A stretch of DNA of 64,000 nucleotides from Clostridiales bacterium (lineage in GTDB: Bacteria; Bacillota; Clostridia; Oscillospirales; Oscillospiraceae): positions 45,770 to 109,769 of the forward strand of contig QALX01000008.1 of assembly GCA_003150485.1 (NCBI GenBank), given 5' to 3'. This document shows positions 53,859-64,000 of the stretch, one piece after another. Both the position numbers and the translations under genes were made by a program. A model generated the notes under the pieces. That model was given only the letters and a program-made list of their open reading frames with translations, did no database searches and had not been told where the DNA came from. Numbering within the stretch: the stretch's first letter is position 1; every line of letters starts with the position of its first letter.

Positions 53859-53884
53859 TTAGCACAAATCGCCAGTGCTGTCAA
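53856..53884 (-). promoter_or_regulatory. sigma-A promoter of the acpP-fab-acc operon
   Basis: On the minus strand TTGACA, 17 bp, TAAGTT. The -10 lies inside the operator, and the start point falls between the two palindromes. Confidence 0.7.
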
Positions 53885-54042
53885 GGAGCGCCAGGTCGAA
53901 GGGAGGGGGGCGGAGGATCAATCAGTCACTTTAGCATTGACATGGGGGAGGAAATTTAACCCTGTTTGCCCAATGTCCCGGTGCCAACCGGGGCAATCTG
54001 TGTGGAAAATGGCGAGAATGTAAATAAATTGTGAAATATCCC

Positions 54043-54073
54043 TTGACTTTGCCGCGGCGTCAGCCCTTACAGT
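54043..54073 (+). promoter_or_regulatory. MerR-type promoter (19-bp spacer)
   Basis: TTGACT, 19 bp, TACAGT; the spacer is two bases longer than optimal and carries TGAC...GTCA arms, as in MerR-activated promoters. It drives the MerR gene itself at 54095. The rest of 53885-54042 is empty. Confidence 0.6.
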
Positions 54074-54094
54074 AGAGGCAGGGAGGAAACAGCG

Positions 54095-54862
54095 ATGGAA
54101 TACACTATTAAAAAGCTGGCCGGACTCTCCGGCGTCAGCACCCGCACCCTGCGCTACTACGACGAGATTGGCCTGCTCAAGCCCGCCCGGGTGGCTTCCA
54201 ACGGCTACCGCATCTACGGCCAGGCCCAGGTGGACCTCCTCCAGCAGATTCTCTTTTACCGGGCCCTGGAGGTGCCCCTGGAGGAGATCCGCCGGATGCT
54301 CTCCGACAGCAGCTTTGACCGGCGGCGCGCCCTGGAGGGACATCTGCACGCCCTGGAGGTGCGGAAAAAACAGGTAGAAACCCAAATCGCGACGGTGCGG
54401 CACACCCTCGCAGCCATGAAAGGAGAACGAACCATGACAGATCAGGAGAAGTTTGCCGGTTTAAGAGACCGGTTTTTAGAGGAGAATCAGCGCCGCTATG
54501 GCCCGGAGCTGGAGGCCCGCTACGGAAAGGAGACGGTGGACGCTGCCCAGGATAAGGCGGCTGCCATGACAGGGGCTCAGTGGCAGGCGCAGGAGGAACT
54601 GTCCGCCCGCATTGCCCAGCTGCTCCGGACGGCAATGGAGACCGGCGACCCCGGCGGCCCGGCGGCCCGGGAGGCCTGCGCGCTCCACCGGCAGTGGCTG
54701 GAGTGGTTCTGGCCGGCGGGACTTTACACCAAACAGGCTCACCGGGAGATAGGAGAGCTGTACGTTCAGGACCTGCGGTTCCGGGCCTATTACGAGGCCG
54801 TTGCGCCCGGGTGCAGCGTCTTTTTCCGGGACGCCATTGTCCGTTACTGTGAGGAGCCGTAA
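54095..54862 (+). CDS. TipA-like MerR regulator with C-terminal TipAS domain
   Basis: 255 aa. Residues 1-70 are the MerR winged helix (IKKLAGLSGVSTRTLRYYDEIGLL split, then NGYRIYG), followed by a coiled-coil dimerisation helix to about 110. From residue 114 a TipAS-like drug-binding domain begins (MTDQEKFAGL... ending RDAIVRYCEE). TipAS domains bind thiopeptides and other hydrophobic drugs and switch the HTH part to activation. An AAAGGAG site sits eight bases before the in-frame ATG at 54434 (M114), so a separate short form is possible. Likely regulates itself. Confidence 0.85.
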   Translation: MEYTIKKLAGLSGVSTRTLRYYDEIGLLKPARVASNGYRIYGQAQVDLLQQILFYRALEVPLEEIRRMLSDSSFDRRRALEGHLHALEVRKKQVETQIATVRHTLAAMKGERTMTDQEKFAGLRDRFLEENQRRYGPELEARYGKETVDAAQDKAAAMTGAQWQAQEELSARIAQLLRTAMETGDPGGPAAREACALHRQWLEWFWPAGLYTKQAHREIGELYVQDLRFRAYYEAVAPGCSVFFRDAIVRYCEEP

Positions 54863-54928
54863 AAAACGGAAAAAGACGGGCGCTGCATAAAATCCAAGGG
54901 ACGCCGCAAACTAGGGTGAGGTGATTTG

Positions 54929-55771
54929 ATGAGAAAAAAGCTGAGTGCGGCCTTGGCCGCCGGAGCCCTGGTGATGCTGACCCTCTGCGGCGCCCTGACC
55001 TTCTCCGGCCGGGCCCGGGCGGCGGAGCCGGTCGCCCTCCCCATTCTGATGTACCACCACATCAGCAAGGCCGCAGACCAGTGTGGCAAGCACGTGATCT
55101 CGCCCCAGACCCTGGAGGGGGATTTGCAGTACCTGGCGGACAACGGCTACACAGCGGTGACCACAGCGGACCTGATCGCCTACGTGGACCAGGGGAAGGC
55201 ACTGCCGGAAAAGCCGGTGATGATTACCTTTGACGATGGGCAGCTGAGCGTGCTGGAGTACGCCCTGCCCCTGCTGGAGCGCTACGACAGCAGGGCGGTG
55301 GCGGCCATCGTGGGGGCCTACGCCGACCTGTACACCGGGAACGAGGACCGCAATATCAACTACGCCTGCATGACCTGGGAGGATGTGAAAAAGCTGTCCC
55401 AGTCGGGCCGGGTGGAGATTGCCAATCACACCTATGACATGCACAACCTGGACGAGGGGCGGAAGGGCTGCCATATCAACAGCGGCGAGAGCTCCTCGGC
55501 CTACGAGGAGGCTTTTACGGCAGACCTGCTGAAGAACCAGCAGAAGATCACCAGGGCCATCGGCTGTCAGCCGCTGGCCTTCGCCTACCCCTTTGGTATC
55601 CTCTGCGACGAGGCCAGAGAGGTACTGGAGCAGCAGGGCTACCGGGTGGCCTTCACCTGCACCGAGGCGGTTAATCAGCTCACCGGCGACCCGGCGGAGC
55701 TGATGGAACTGTGCCGCTATAACCGGTCTAACAACGTGGACCGGGCCAGTTTCTTCGCCCAGTGGAACTGA
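54929..55771 (+). CDS. secreted polysaccharide deacetylase family protein
   Basis: 280 aa. N-terminal signal peptide (MRKKLSAALAAGALVML..., cleavage near ARAAE at ~31-33). NodB-type catalytic core: MITFDDG (about 95-101, metal-binding D), a NHTYDMHNL histidine motif, and FAYPFG. The normal GHS/T-H pair is partly altered: the motif reads ANHTYDMH rather than SHTxxH, as in some clostridial members. Probably acts on peptidoglycan or surface glycans. Start at the ATG after GGTGAGGTG. Confidence 0.8.
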   Translation: MRKKLSAALAAGALVMLTLCGALTFSGRARAAEPVALPILMYHHISKAADQCGKHVISPQTLEGDLQYLADNGYTAVTTADLIAYVDQGKALPEKPVMITFDDGQLSVLEYALPLLERYDSRAVAAIVGAYADLYTGNEDRNINYACMTWEDVKKLSQSGRVEIANHTYDMHNLDEGRKGCHINSGESSSAYEEAFTADLLKNQQKITRAIGCQPLAFAYPFGILCDEAREVLEQQGYRVAFTCTEAVNQLTGDPAELMELCRYNRSNNVDRASFFAQWN

Positions 55772-55774
55772 GTG

Positions 55775-55817
55775 TCAGGCAGGACCGCCGGAAGACCGGC
55801 AGTCCTGCCTGATTTTT
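55775..55817 (+). terminator. intrinsic terminator after the deacetylase gene
   Basis: CAGGCAGGACCGCCGG / CCGGCAGTCCTGCCTG near-perfect stem, then TTTTT. Confidence 0.85.
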
Positions 55818-55837
55818 ACCCGGAGAGGGAAATGTGG

Positions 55838-55866
55838 TTGACTAGTGATTTAAAGTGGTATAGAAT
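55838..55866 (+). promoter_or_regulatory. sigma-A promoter for the SDR gene
   Basis: TTGACT, 17 bp, TAGAAT. Confidence 0.65.
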
Positions 55867-55918
55867 AGGAAAAACGCAATTCTAGATAGATGAAAGAACG
55901 AAAGGGAAGGTGAGGGAG

Positions 55919-56662
55919 ATGCAATTGACGGGAAAAATCGCCATTGTAACCGGCGCCGGTCAGGGCCTGGGCAGAGCAATCGCTCTGGTGCTGGCAGAGG
56001 AGGGCGCTACCGTGGCCGCAGTGGGCCGCACCGCCGCGAAATTGGATAAGGTAGTGGAGGAAATCCGCGGCCAGGGCGGCAGTGCCGTGGCCATCCCGCG
56101 GGATCTGACCGAAGAGGAGCAGGTCCAGTCCATGGTGGACGAGGTGATGGACCGCTTTGGGCGGATCGACATCCTGGTGAACAACGCCGGCGGCTATCCC
56201 AAGGAAATGTACGATATCTCCACCCAGTCCCCCCTGAAGATCTGGGACTGGAAACCGGAACAGTGGGATCAGATTATCCGCACCAATCTGCGTATCCCCT
56301 TCCTGTGTATGAATAAGGTGACCCCGGTGATGCGGGAACAGCGTTCCGGCGACATCGTCAGCATCTCCTCCCGGATGGGCCGTATCGCCTCCCAGATGGG
56401 GGCCTACGCCGTGGCCAAGGGCGGGATTGTCACTCTGACCAAGACCGTGGCCATCCAGATGCAGGAGTACGGCGTCAAGTGCAACGCCGTGGCCCCCACC
56501 ATCGTGGACACTCCGGGCCAGCGAGTGTACAACGCCTCGGTGGGCCAGGATGACGTGAAGATGGGAGATGCCCGCCACGTGGCCCTGGCGGTCCGCTACC
56601 TCCTGTGTGACACGCCTCCGGTGATGACCGGTCAGGTTCTGGACCTCTTCACCACCCTCTGA
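55919..56662 (+). CDS. short-chain dehydrogenase/reductase
   Basis: 247 aa. Classical SDR: cofactor loop TGAGQGLG (about 12-19), NNAG, catalytic S in SISSRMG, YAVAKGG. A possible substrate-lid insertion (GGYPKEMYDISTQSPLKIWDWK) follows NNAG. Monocistronic with its own promoter; substrate unknown. Not FabG: no operon link to fatty-acid genes and only about the shared SDR core is seen. Confidence 0.88.
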   Translation: MQLTGKIAIVTGAGQGLGRAIALVLAEEGATVAAVGRTAAKLDKVVEEIRGQGGSAVAIPRDLTEEEQVQSMVDEVMDRFGRIDILVNNAGGYPKEMYDISTQSPLKIWDWKPEQWDQIIRTNLRIPFLCMNKVTPVMREQRSGDIVSISSRMGRIASQMGAYAVAKGGIVTLTKTVAIQMQEYGVKCNAVAPTIVDTPGQRVYNASVGQDDVKMGDARHVALAVRYLLCDTPPVMTGQVLDLFTTL

Positions 56663-56742
56663 TCAAATGCCAGGCAGAATCCGCTCGGATTCTCTCCATA
56701 TGTTGTTTGTATAAGTGTGATGCTCTGCTCCGCGGGGCAAAA

Positions 56743-56776
56743 GGGCAGCCCCTCCGCATGTCGTGGAGGGGCTGTT
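56743..56776. terminator. hairpin between SDR and XRE genes
   Basis: GGCAGCCCCTCC / GGAGGGGCTGT stem, then TCCCTTT. Confidence 0.55.
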
Positions 56777-56821
56777 CCCTTTACTAGTGAAACGAAATCA
56801 GTTTGTCAGAGGAGGAAACCT

Positions 56822-57064
56822 ATGAACACCCAGGAAACGGTTGCGCGGCGCATCCGGCAGCTTTGCAGGGAGCGGGGACTGACGCCCAATGGAATCAGCA
56901 ATCTGGCGGCGGTACCTCAGAGCACCGTCAAGAGCATTTTAAACGGGGAGAGCAAAAATCCGGGGATTGTGAGCATCAAAAAGCTCTGCGACGGATTTGA
57001 GATCACGTTGGGAGAGTTTTTTTCCACGCCGGAATTTGACGCTCTGGAGCAGGAAATCCGCTGA
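56822..57064 (+). CDS. small XRE-family regulator
   Basis: 80 aa, HTH only: TPNGISNLAAVPQSTVKSIL split into helices 2 and 3, typical of the clostridial one-domain Cro-like repressors (residues NGESKNPGIVSIKKLCDGF). The ATG follows AGAGGAGG by six bases. It converges on citrate synthase. Target unknown. Confidence 0.88.
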   Translation: MNTQETVARRIRQLCRERGLTPNGISNLAAVPQSTVKSILNGESKNPGIVSIKKLCDGFEITLGEFFSTPEFDALEQEIR

Positions 57065-57078
57065 AAGGAACAGCGGGA

Positions 57079-57111
57079 AAAGGACACCATCCGATGGGAA
57101 TGGTGTCCTTT
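57079..57111. terminator. bidirectional terminator between XRE and citrate synthase
   Basis: AAAAGGACACCAT / ATGGTGTCCTTT stem with a nine-base loop between convergent genes. Confidence 0.7.
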
Positions 57112-57128
57112 GATCTGTGAAAGGGAGG

Positions 57129-58496
57129 TTACCGGTCGTCCAGGGGGACGAAGGGCAGGTTGGGGGCCACGGCCTTGTAGGCGGGGCGGATGATGGCGCC
57201 CGGGTTGACGTAGATCTCCTCGATCCGGTGGGCACACCAACCCACCATACGGGCGGTGGCGAAGAGGGGCGTAAAGAGGTCTTCTGGGATGTTCAGCACC
57301 GAGTAGACAAAGCCGGAGTACAGGTCCACGTTGGCGCACAACACCTTTTCGCTGCCGGTGACAGCCCGGAAGACCTCCGGGGTCAGCCGCTCGATGGACT
57401 CGATCAGGTTCAGCCGGTCGCCCATGCCGCTCTTTTCCGCCAGGGAGCGGGCGAAGCGCTTGAGCAGTTTGGCACGGGGGTCGGAGAGGGTGTACACCGC
57501 GTGGCCCATGCCGTAGATCAGGCCGGAGCCGTCACCCAGCTCCTTGTTGAGGATGCGGACCAGCACCGATTTGATCTCGTTGTCATCCTTCCAGTCCTTG
57601 ACGTTTTCCGCCACCACGTCCACCATCTGCTTGCAGCGGATGTTGGCGCCGCCGTGGCGGGGGCCCTTCAGGGAGCCGACGCCGGCGGCGATGGCGGAGA
57701 AGATGTCGGTATAGGAGGAGGAGACCGTCCGGGTGCTGAAGGTGGAGTTGTTGCCGCCGCCGTGCTCGGCGTGGAGCACCAGGCCTAAGTCCAGGAGCTT
57801 TGCCTCCTCGTCGGAGAAGATCCGGTCATCCCGGGAGGCGGCCAGGAAATTTTCTGCTGTGCCGTGGCCAGACATGGCCCGGTGGAGGTAGAGGGAGCCG
57901 CCGTCGATGTAGCAGCGCTTGGCGGCGTAGCCGTGGGCCACGATCATGGGGGTCCGGGCGATCAGACTCATGGCCAGCCGGAGCTCATTTTCCAGGGTCA
58001 TAGTTTCCGGGTCCGGGTCATAGGAATAGAGGGTCAGGACGCTTCGGGCCAGCTTGTTCATCAGGTTGCTGCTGGGGGCCCGGAGGATCTGGTCCTCGGT
58101 GAACATGGGGGGCAGGGGGCGCATCTCGTCCAGCACCTGGTTGAAGCCGTTGAGCTCCTCCCGGGTGGGCAGGTGGCCCATGAGCAGCAGGAAGGCGGTC
58201 TCCTCATAGCCGAACCGGCCCTCCGAGGTGAAGCCGCGGATGAGATCCTCCACGTTGATGCCCCGGTACACCAGGCGGCCCGGGGTGGGGACCCGCTCAC
58301 CGTTCTGCATGTAGTAGCCGTAGACGTTGCCGATCTGGGTGACGCCGATCATGACGCCGGTGCCGTCGCTGTTGCGCAGGCCCCGCTTGAGGTCGGCACG
58401 GGCGTACGCCTTGGGGTTGATCCAGTTGGATTGGCTGAACTTTTCGCTCATGTCATGGATGTAGTCGCTGGCGGTGGAAGACAAGGCTTTGGCCAT
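57129..58496 (-). CDS. citrate synthase
   Basis: Condenses oxaloacetate with acetyl-CoA. Seen: 455-aa type II-like form with LHAEHGGG (H245), GPRHGGAN (H281), GMGHAVY (H332, with the catalytic set) and D391 in NVDLYSGF. The N-terminal 60 residues are longer than the short type I form. No other TCA-cycle gene is near; probably a partial oxidative branch toward 2-oxoglutarate, feeding GdhA. Start supported by AGAGGG and promoter 58539-58567. Confidence 0.93.
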   Translation of the reverse strand: MAKALSSTASDYIHDMSEKFSQSNWINPKAYARADLKRGLRNSDGTGVMIGVTQIGNVYGYYMQNGERVPTPGRLVYRGINVEDLIRGFTSEGRFGYEETAFLLLMGHLPTREELNGFNQVLDEMRPLPPMFTEDQILRAPSSNLMNKLARSVLTLYSYDPDPETMTLENELRLAMSLIARTPMIVAHGYAAKRCYIDGGSLYLHRAMSGHGTAENFLAASRDDRIFSDEEAKLLDLGLVLHAEHGGGNNSTFSTRTVSSSYTDIFSAIAAGVGSLKGPRHGGANIRCKQMVDVVAENVKDWKDDNEIKSVLVRILNKELGDGSGLIYGMGHAVYTLSDPRAKLLKRFARSLAEKSGMGDRLNLIESIERLTPEVFRAVTGSEKVLCANVDLYSGFVYSVLNIPEDLFTPLFATARMVGWCAHRIEEIYVNPGAIIRPAYKAVAPNLPFVPLDDR

Positions 58497-58538
58497 ATTA
58501 TGTTACCCTCTTTCTTCGGCGTATTGTTAGTCTCTCTC

Positions 58539-58567
58539 AGTATAAGTGATCTGGATTTTGAAGTCAA
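58539..58567 (-). promoter_or_regulatory. sigma-A promoter for citrate synthase
   Basis: On the minus strand TTGACT, 17 bp, TATACT. Confidence 0.75.
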
Positions 58568-58652
58568 CAAAAGGGGGTGCGTTCCACAAAAGACTGTCAC
58601 AAATAGCCTATTTTTCAGGCAAAAAACAGGGGAAAGTTGAACAGAATGAAGT

Positions 58653-59750
58653 ATGGAAAAACGAAACTTGCAAAGAAAGCAGAATCCGGTCTGGCGCACC
58701 CTGCGGGGGGGCCTGGTGCTGACGCTGGCGGTATTCTTTCTGCCGGCGGTGGTGTTTGGCGGAGCCGCCCGGGCGGAGTCCGCCGCCCAGCCGGAACAGA
58801 CGGTGGAAGCGGAGGCGGAGGAGACCGCGGTGACCGGAGCAAAGGACCAGTCAGAGGCGGCGGAGTCCACCGGTCGGGAGGAGGAAAAGGAGGGGTTCGA
58901 CCCATCCCTCACCCTGAAGGTCAAGGTGGGCGGAACCGTGAAAACCATGGAGCTAGAGGAGTACCTGTGGGGGGTAGTGGCGGCGGAGATGCCGGCGGCC
59001 TTTGAACCGGAGGCCCTGAAGGCTCAGGCCATCGCGGCCCGGACTTATACCTTATACCGCATGGAAAATCCCAGCCCCAACCACACAAAGGCGGACATCT
59101 GTACCGACTCCACCTGCTGCCAGGCCTGGATCAGCTATGATGACCGGATGGAGACCTGGAGCGGCAGCAAGGGGAAGGCTTACGCCGGGAAAATCACCAC
59201 CGCCATTGAAGAGACCCGGGGCCAGGCGATCTACTACCGGGACAAGCCCATTATGGCCGCCTTCCACGCCGCCAGCGCTGGGGTGACCAAGGCCGCCGGG
59301 GAGGTCTGGGGGAAGGACGTGGCCTATTTGCAGTCGGTGAAAAGCCCGGAGACCGGGGAAGAGGTGCCCAACTATTACAGTGTGGTCACTGTGACTGCGA
59401 AGCAGTTTAAAACCACCCTTCAGAAGCGGTATGGCAAGGTCGAGCTGGGGAAAAAGCCTCAAAAGTGGTTTGGTAAAGTCCGCTATGATGACAGCGGCCT
59501 CCCCGCCTCTATTTGCATCGGAGGGGTGGACATTCCCACCTCCGCCCTGCGCAGCCTCTTCGGCCTGCGCAGCTCCAGCGTCACGGCGGAGTGCGACGGG
59601 AAGAATGTGACGTTTTATGTCACCGGCTACGGCCACGGAGTGGGCATGAGCCAGTACGGCGCCAACGCCCTGGCCAAGAAGGGGAAAACCGCCGGGGAGA
59701 TCCTGCGGCACTACTATACCGGTGTGGAGATCCGCAGCATCTACCGGTGA
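58653..59750 (+). CDS. spoIID: SpoIID/LytB-domain protein (stage II sporulation protein D)
   Basis: Lytic transglycosylase of peptidoglycan; SpoIID works with SpoIIM/SpoIIP in engulfment. Seen: N-terminal transmembrane/signal segment (about 15-40), an acidic linker (45-80), the SpoIID domain with YLWGVVAAEMPAAFEPEAL and IAARTYTLY, and the C-terminal GYGHGVGMSQYGAN. 365 aa. The start is not well marked: no good Shine-Dalgarno. Supports an endospore-forming lineage. Whether it is spoIID proper or a LytB-like paralogue is uncertain. Confidence 0.85.
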   Translation: MEKRNLQRKQNPVWRTLRGGLVLTLAVFFLPAVVFGGAARAESAAQPEQTVEAEAEETAVTGAKDQSEAAESTGREEEKEGFDPSLTLKVKVGGTVKTMELEEYLWGVVAAEMPAAFEPEALKAQAIAARTYTLYRMENPSPNHTKADICTDSTCCQAWISYDDRMETWSGSKGKAYAGKITTAIEETRGQAIYYRDKPIMAAFHAASAGVTKAAGEVWGKDVAYLQSVKSPETGEEVPNYYSVVTVTAKQFKTTLQKRYGKVELGKKPQKWFGKVRYDDSGLPASICIGGVDIPTSALRSLFGLRSSSVTAECDGKNVTFYVTGYGHGVGMSQYGANALAKKGKTAGEILRHYYTGVEIRSIYR

Positions 59751-59768
59751 ACGGAGCCGCAGGCCGAT

Positions 59769-59798
59769 TTGACAGAGCGCGTTGGACTGTGGTACAAT
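59769..59798 (+). promoter_or_regulatory. sigma-A promoter for the MATE gene
   Basis: TTGACA, 18 bp, TACAAT, about 100 bp upstream of the start. Confidence 0.65.
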
Positions 59799-59833
59799 AC
59801 CACCGTTCATCGGAGGACTGTCATCGGAATGAC

Positions 59834-59885
59834 GGGGCCGGATAAGAGGTCGGGTGCGCCCGGGATTTTTATCCGGCCCCTTTTT
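59834..59885 (+). promoter_or_regulatory. terminator-type attenuator in the MATE leader
   Basis: GGGGCCGGATA (59834-59844) pairs with TATCCGGCCCC (59870-59880), followed at once by TTTTT. An 11-bp stem with a GGG/CCC internal hairpin in the loop. It stands between promoter and the gene's ribosome-binding site, so most transcripts would stop here unless it is prevented. Confidence 0.75.
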
Positions 59886-59897
59886 GCGGAGGAAGCT

Positions 59898-61235
59898 ATG
59901 GATCTCGTCAATGGAAACCTGAAAAAGACCTTTTTGCACTACTTGTTTGCCTCGTTGGGCGGTGCAGTTGTCACCTCAATTTACACCAGCGTGGATATGA
60001 TCTGCGTAGGTCACTGCTGCGGCCCCGCCGGCGCTGCGGCCATCTCCTGCGTCAACCCACTGTGGTCCATTATGATCGGCCTGGGGCTGCTGCTGGGGAT
60101 CGGCGGGTCCGTCTGGATGACCGCCCGCCGGGGCGCCGGGGACCGGGCAGCGGCGGACTATTACTTTACGGTGGCGCTGACGGCGGGGCTGGTTTTGTCC
60201 GCCGTGCTGACGCTGGCGTACCTGTTCCTGCGGGAACCCCTGCTCCGGTTTTTCGGCGCGGATGACCAGCTGATCGGCTACGCCATGGAGTACGCCCAGT
60301 GGATCGCCTGGGCGGTGCCCGCCTTTGTGATGGAAGTAGTGCTGTCCAATTTCGTCCGCAACGACGGCGCGCCCGGTATCTGCGCCGCCGCCCTGCTGAC
60401 TGGCGGTGCGGTCAACATCGTGGGGGACATCTACTTTGTCTTTGACTTCGGCCTGGGAATGGGGATGAGCGGCGCGGGATTGGCCACTGCGCTGGGCCAG
60501 GTGGTGGCGCTGGGGGTACTCTGCACCTATTTCCTGCGGAAAAGGTGCGGCCTCCGCCTGGGCAGAGGGGGAGAGACGGCCCATGTCCTCCGGAAAATCT
60601 GCGCCTCGGGCTTTGCGCCGGCCATTGTGGACCTGACGTTCGGCGTCACTGTGATTTTATTCAACCGGCAGATCATGGGTTACGCCAGCACAACAGAACT
60701 GGCGGTATTCGGCACAGTGGCCAATATTGCGGTCCTGTTCCAGTCCCTGTTCTACGGGGTGGGACAAGCCGTACAGCCTATTGTCTCTGCCAGCTACGGC
60801 GCCGGACGCCGGGACCGAGTGGCCGGGATGCGCCGGATTTTTTTGGTGACCGCCGGGAGCATGGGGGTGCTGTTTTTTGCCGCCGCCGCCCTGCTGCCCC
60901 GGCAGCTGCTAAACATCTACATGGCGGTTACCGAGGACATTCTGGCCATCGGGCCTGCGGCCCTGCGGATCTACGGCATCTCCTTCCTGTTTATGGGCAT
61001 CAACGTGGTGTCCACCTACTATCTGGAGTCCGTGCTCCGGCCCCGGCAGTCCCTGGTGATCTCTCTGGCCCGGGGGCTGGTGTTCACTGGTCTGTTTGTA
61101 CTGGTGCTGCCCGCCGTATTTGGGGTGCAGGCCATCTGGTGGACCATGCCCCTGACCGAACTGCTGACCGCCCTCTATGCCCTGGCTTCCCTGAGGGGGA
61201 CGGCTGACGGGCCGGCCCTGGCCCAGCGCGCATGA
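59898..61235 (+). CDS. MATE-family multidrug/Na+ antiporter
   Basis: 445 aa, about 12 transmembrane segments in two homologous halves (TSVDMICVGHC near the N-terminus and the second at about 225-245, VTVILFNRQIMGYAS). MATE pumps export cationic drugs and metabolites. The ATG at 59898 is preceded by GGAGG at five bases. An in-frame upstream ATG at 59829 would add 23 residues and read straight through the attenuator stem. Confidence 0.88.
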   Translation: MDLVNGNLKKTFLHYLFASLGGAVVTSIYTSVDMICVGHCCGPAGAAAISCVNPLWSIMIGLGLLLGIGGSVWMTARRGAGDRAAADYYFTVALTAGLVLSAVLTLAYLFLREPLLRFFGADDQLIGYAMEYAQWIAWAVPAFVMEVVLSNFVRNDGAPGICAAALLTGGAVNIVGDIYFVFDFGLGMGMSGAGLATALGQVVALGVLCTYFLRKRCGLRLGRGGETAHVLRKICASGFAPAIVDLTFGVTVILFNRQIMGYASTTELAVFGTVANIAVLFQSLFYGVGQAVQPIVSASYGAGRRDRVAGMRRIFLVTAGSMGVLFFAAAALLPRQLLNIYMAVTEDILAIGPAALRIYGISFLFMGINVVSTYYLESVLRPRQSLVISLARGLVFTGLFVLVLPAVFGVQAIWWTMPLTELLTALYALASLRGTADGPALAQRA

Positions 61236-61255
61236 AAATACTGCCCTCCGGGCGC

Positions 61256-61292
61256 AAACCACCCCCACGGCAGAGCCGCGGGGGTGGTTTTT
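61256..61292. terminator. bidirectional terminator between MATE and PFOR genes
   Basis: AAACCACCCCC / GGGGGTGGTTT stem with an inner CGGC/GCCG, then TTTTT. Confidence 0.9.
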
Positions 61293-61324
61293 ACGTCGTT
61301 CAGGCTTACGCCGCTGGCAGGGCG

Positions 61325-64000
<2,676 letters not shown>

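Overview
The window is 64 kb of GC-rich, gene-dense chromosome from what looks like an anaerobic, spore-forming member of the Clostridia, most likely an Oscillospiraceae/Oscillospirales gut bacterium (inference). The evidence is a SpoIID homologue, a pyruvate:ferredoxin oxidoreductase, a FabK-type enoyl-ACP reductase inside an acpP-fab-acc operon, an Rrf2 regulator, ThiI without a rhodanese domain, strong AGGAGG ribosome-binding sites and many sigma-A type promoters with 17-bp spacers. I see no rRNA or tRNA gene, no CRISPR array, no transposase and no prophage. The genes are mostly core metabolism, with a few accessory regulatory islands.

Layout. 1-1.4 kb: 3' part of a GPH-family sugar transporter of visibly lower GC. 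1.5-5.3 kb: aldolase-like DRE-TIM enzyme, QueG-like Fe-S protein, tadA, mntP and an unknown helical protein. 5.4-10.4 kb: prmA, a CDF metal exporter, a CPBP membrane protease and an FAD oxidoreductase with a four-cysteine cluster. 10.4-12.5 kb: a mosaic repeat block, a divergent RHH/XRE regulator pair with perfect palindromes, and an ECF sigma factor with its probable anti-sigma protein. 13-22 kb: malic enzyme, DUF4342 protein, a two-component system, xpt, a membrane protein, a DEAD-box helicase, lspA and an rluD-type synthase. 22-27.9 kb: thiI, a zinc-ribbon membrane protein, mnmE, a lipid kinase and ilvE. 28.2-34.1 kb: trmL and lower glycolysis (pgk, tpiA, gpmI, eno), with a ~155-bp tandem duplication of the pgk 3' end. 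35-39 kb: rpsO, pnp, M16 protease. 39.6-41.8 kb: Rrf2 regulator and gdhA.

41.9-53.9 kb is one minus-strand fatty-acid operon of 14 genes: acpP, fabK, fabD, fabG, fabF, accB, fabZ, accC, accD, accA, then an accessory tail of a second ketosynthase, an AMP-forming ligase, a thioesterase and a TetR regulator. Its promoter has its -10 box inside one of two related palindromes, which suggests repression, perhaps by that TetR protein. 54-61.2 kb: a TipA-like MerR regulator with an internal ribosome-binding site, a polysaccharide deacetylase, an SDR, a small XRE regulator, citrate synthase, spoIID and a MATE efflux pump preceded by a terminator-type attenuator. 61.3-64 kb: the C-terminal three quarters of pyruvate:ferredoxin oxidoreductase, cut by the window end.

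Systems of most interest: four copies of a mosaic palindromic intergenic repeat that fill gene-end gaps and supply the RluD stop codon; the pgk tail duplication; the extended FAS-II operon with its operator; the MATE attenuator; and the TipA-like dual-start regulator. Everything here is from reading the sequence; no database search was run.
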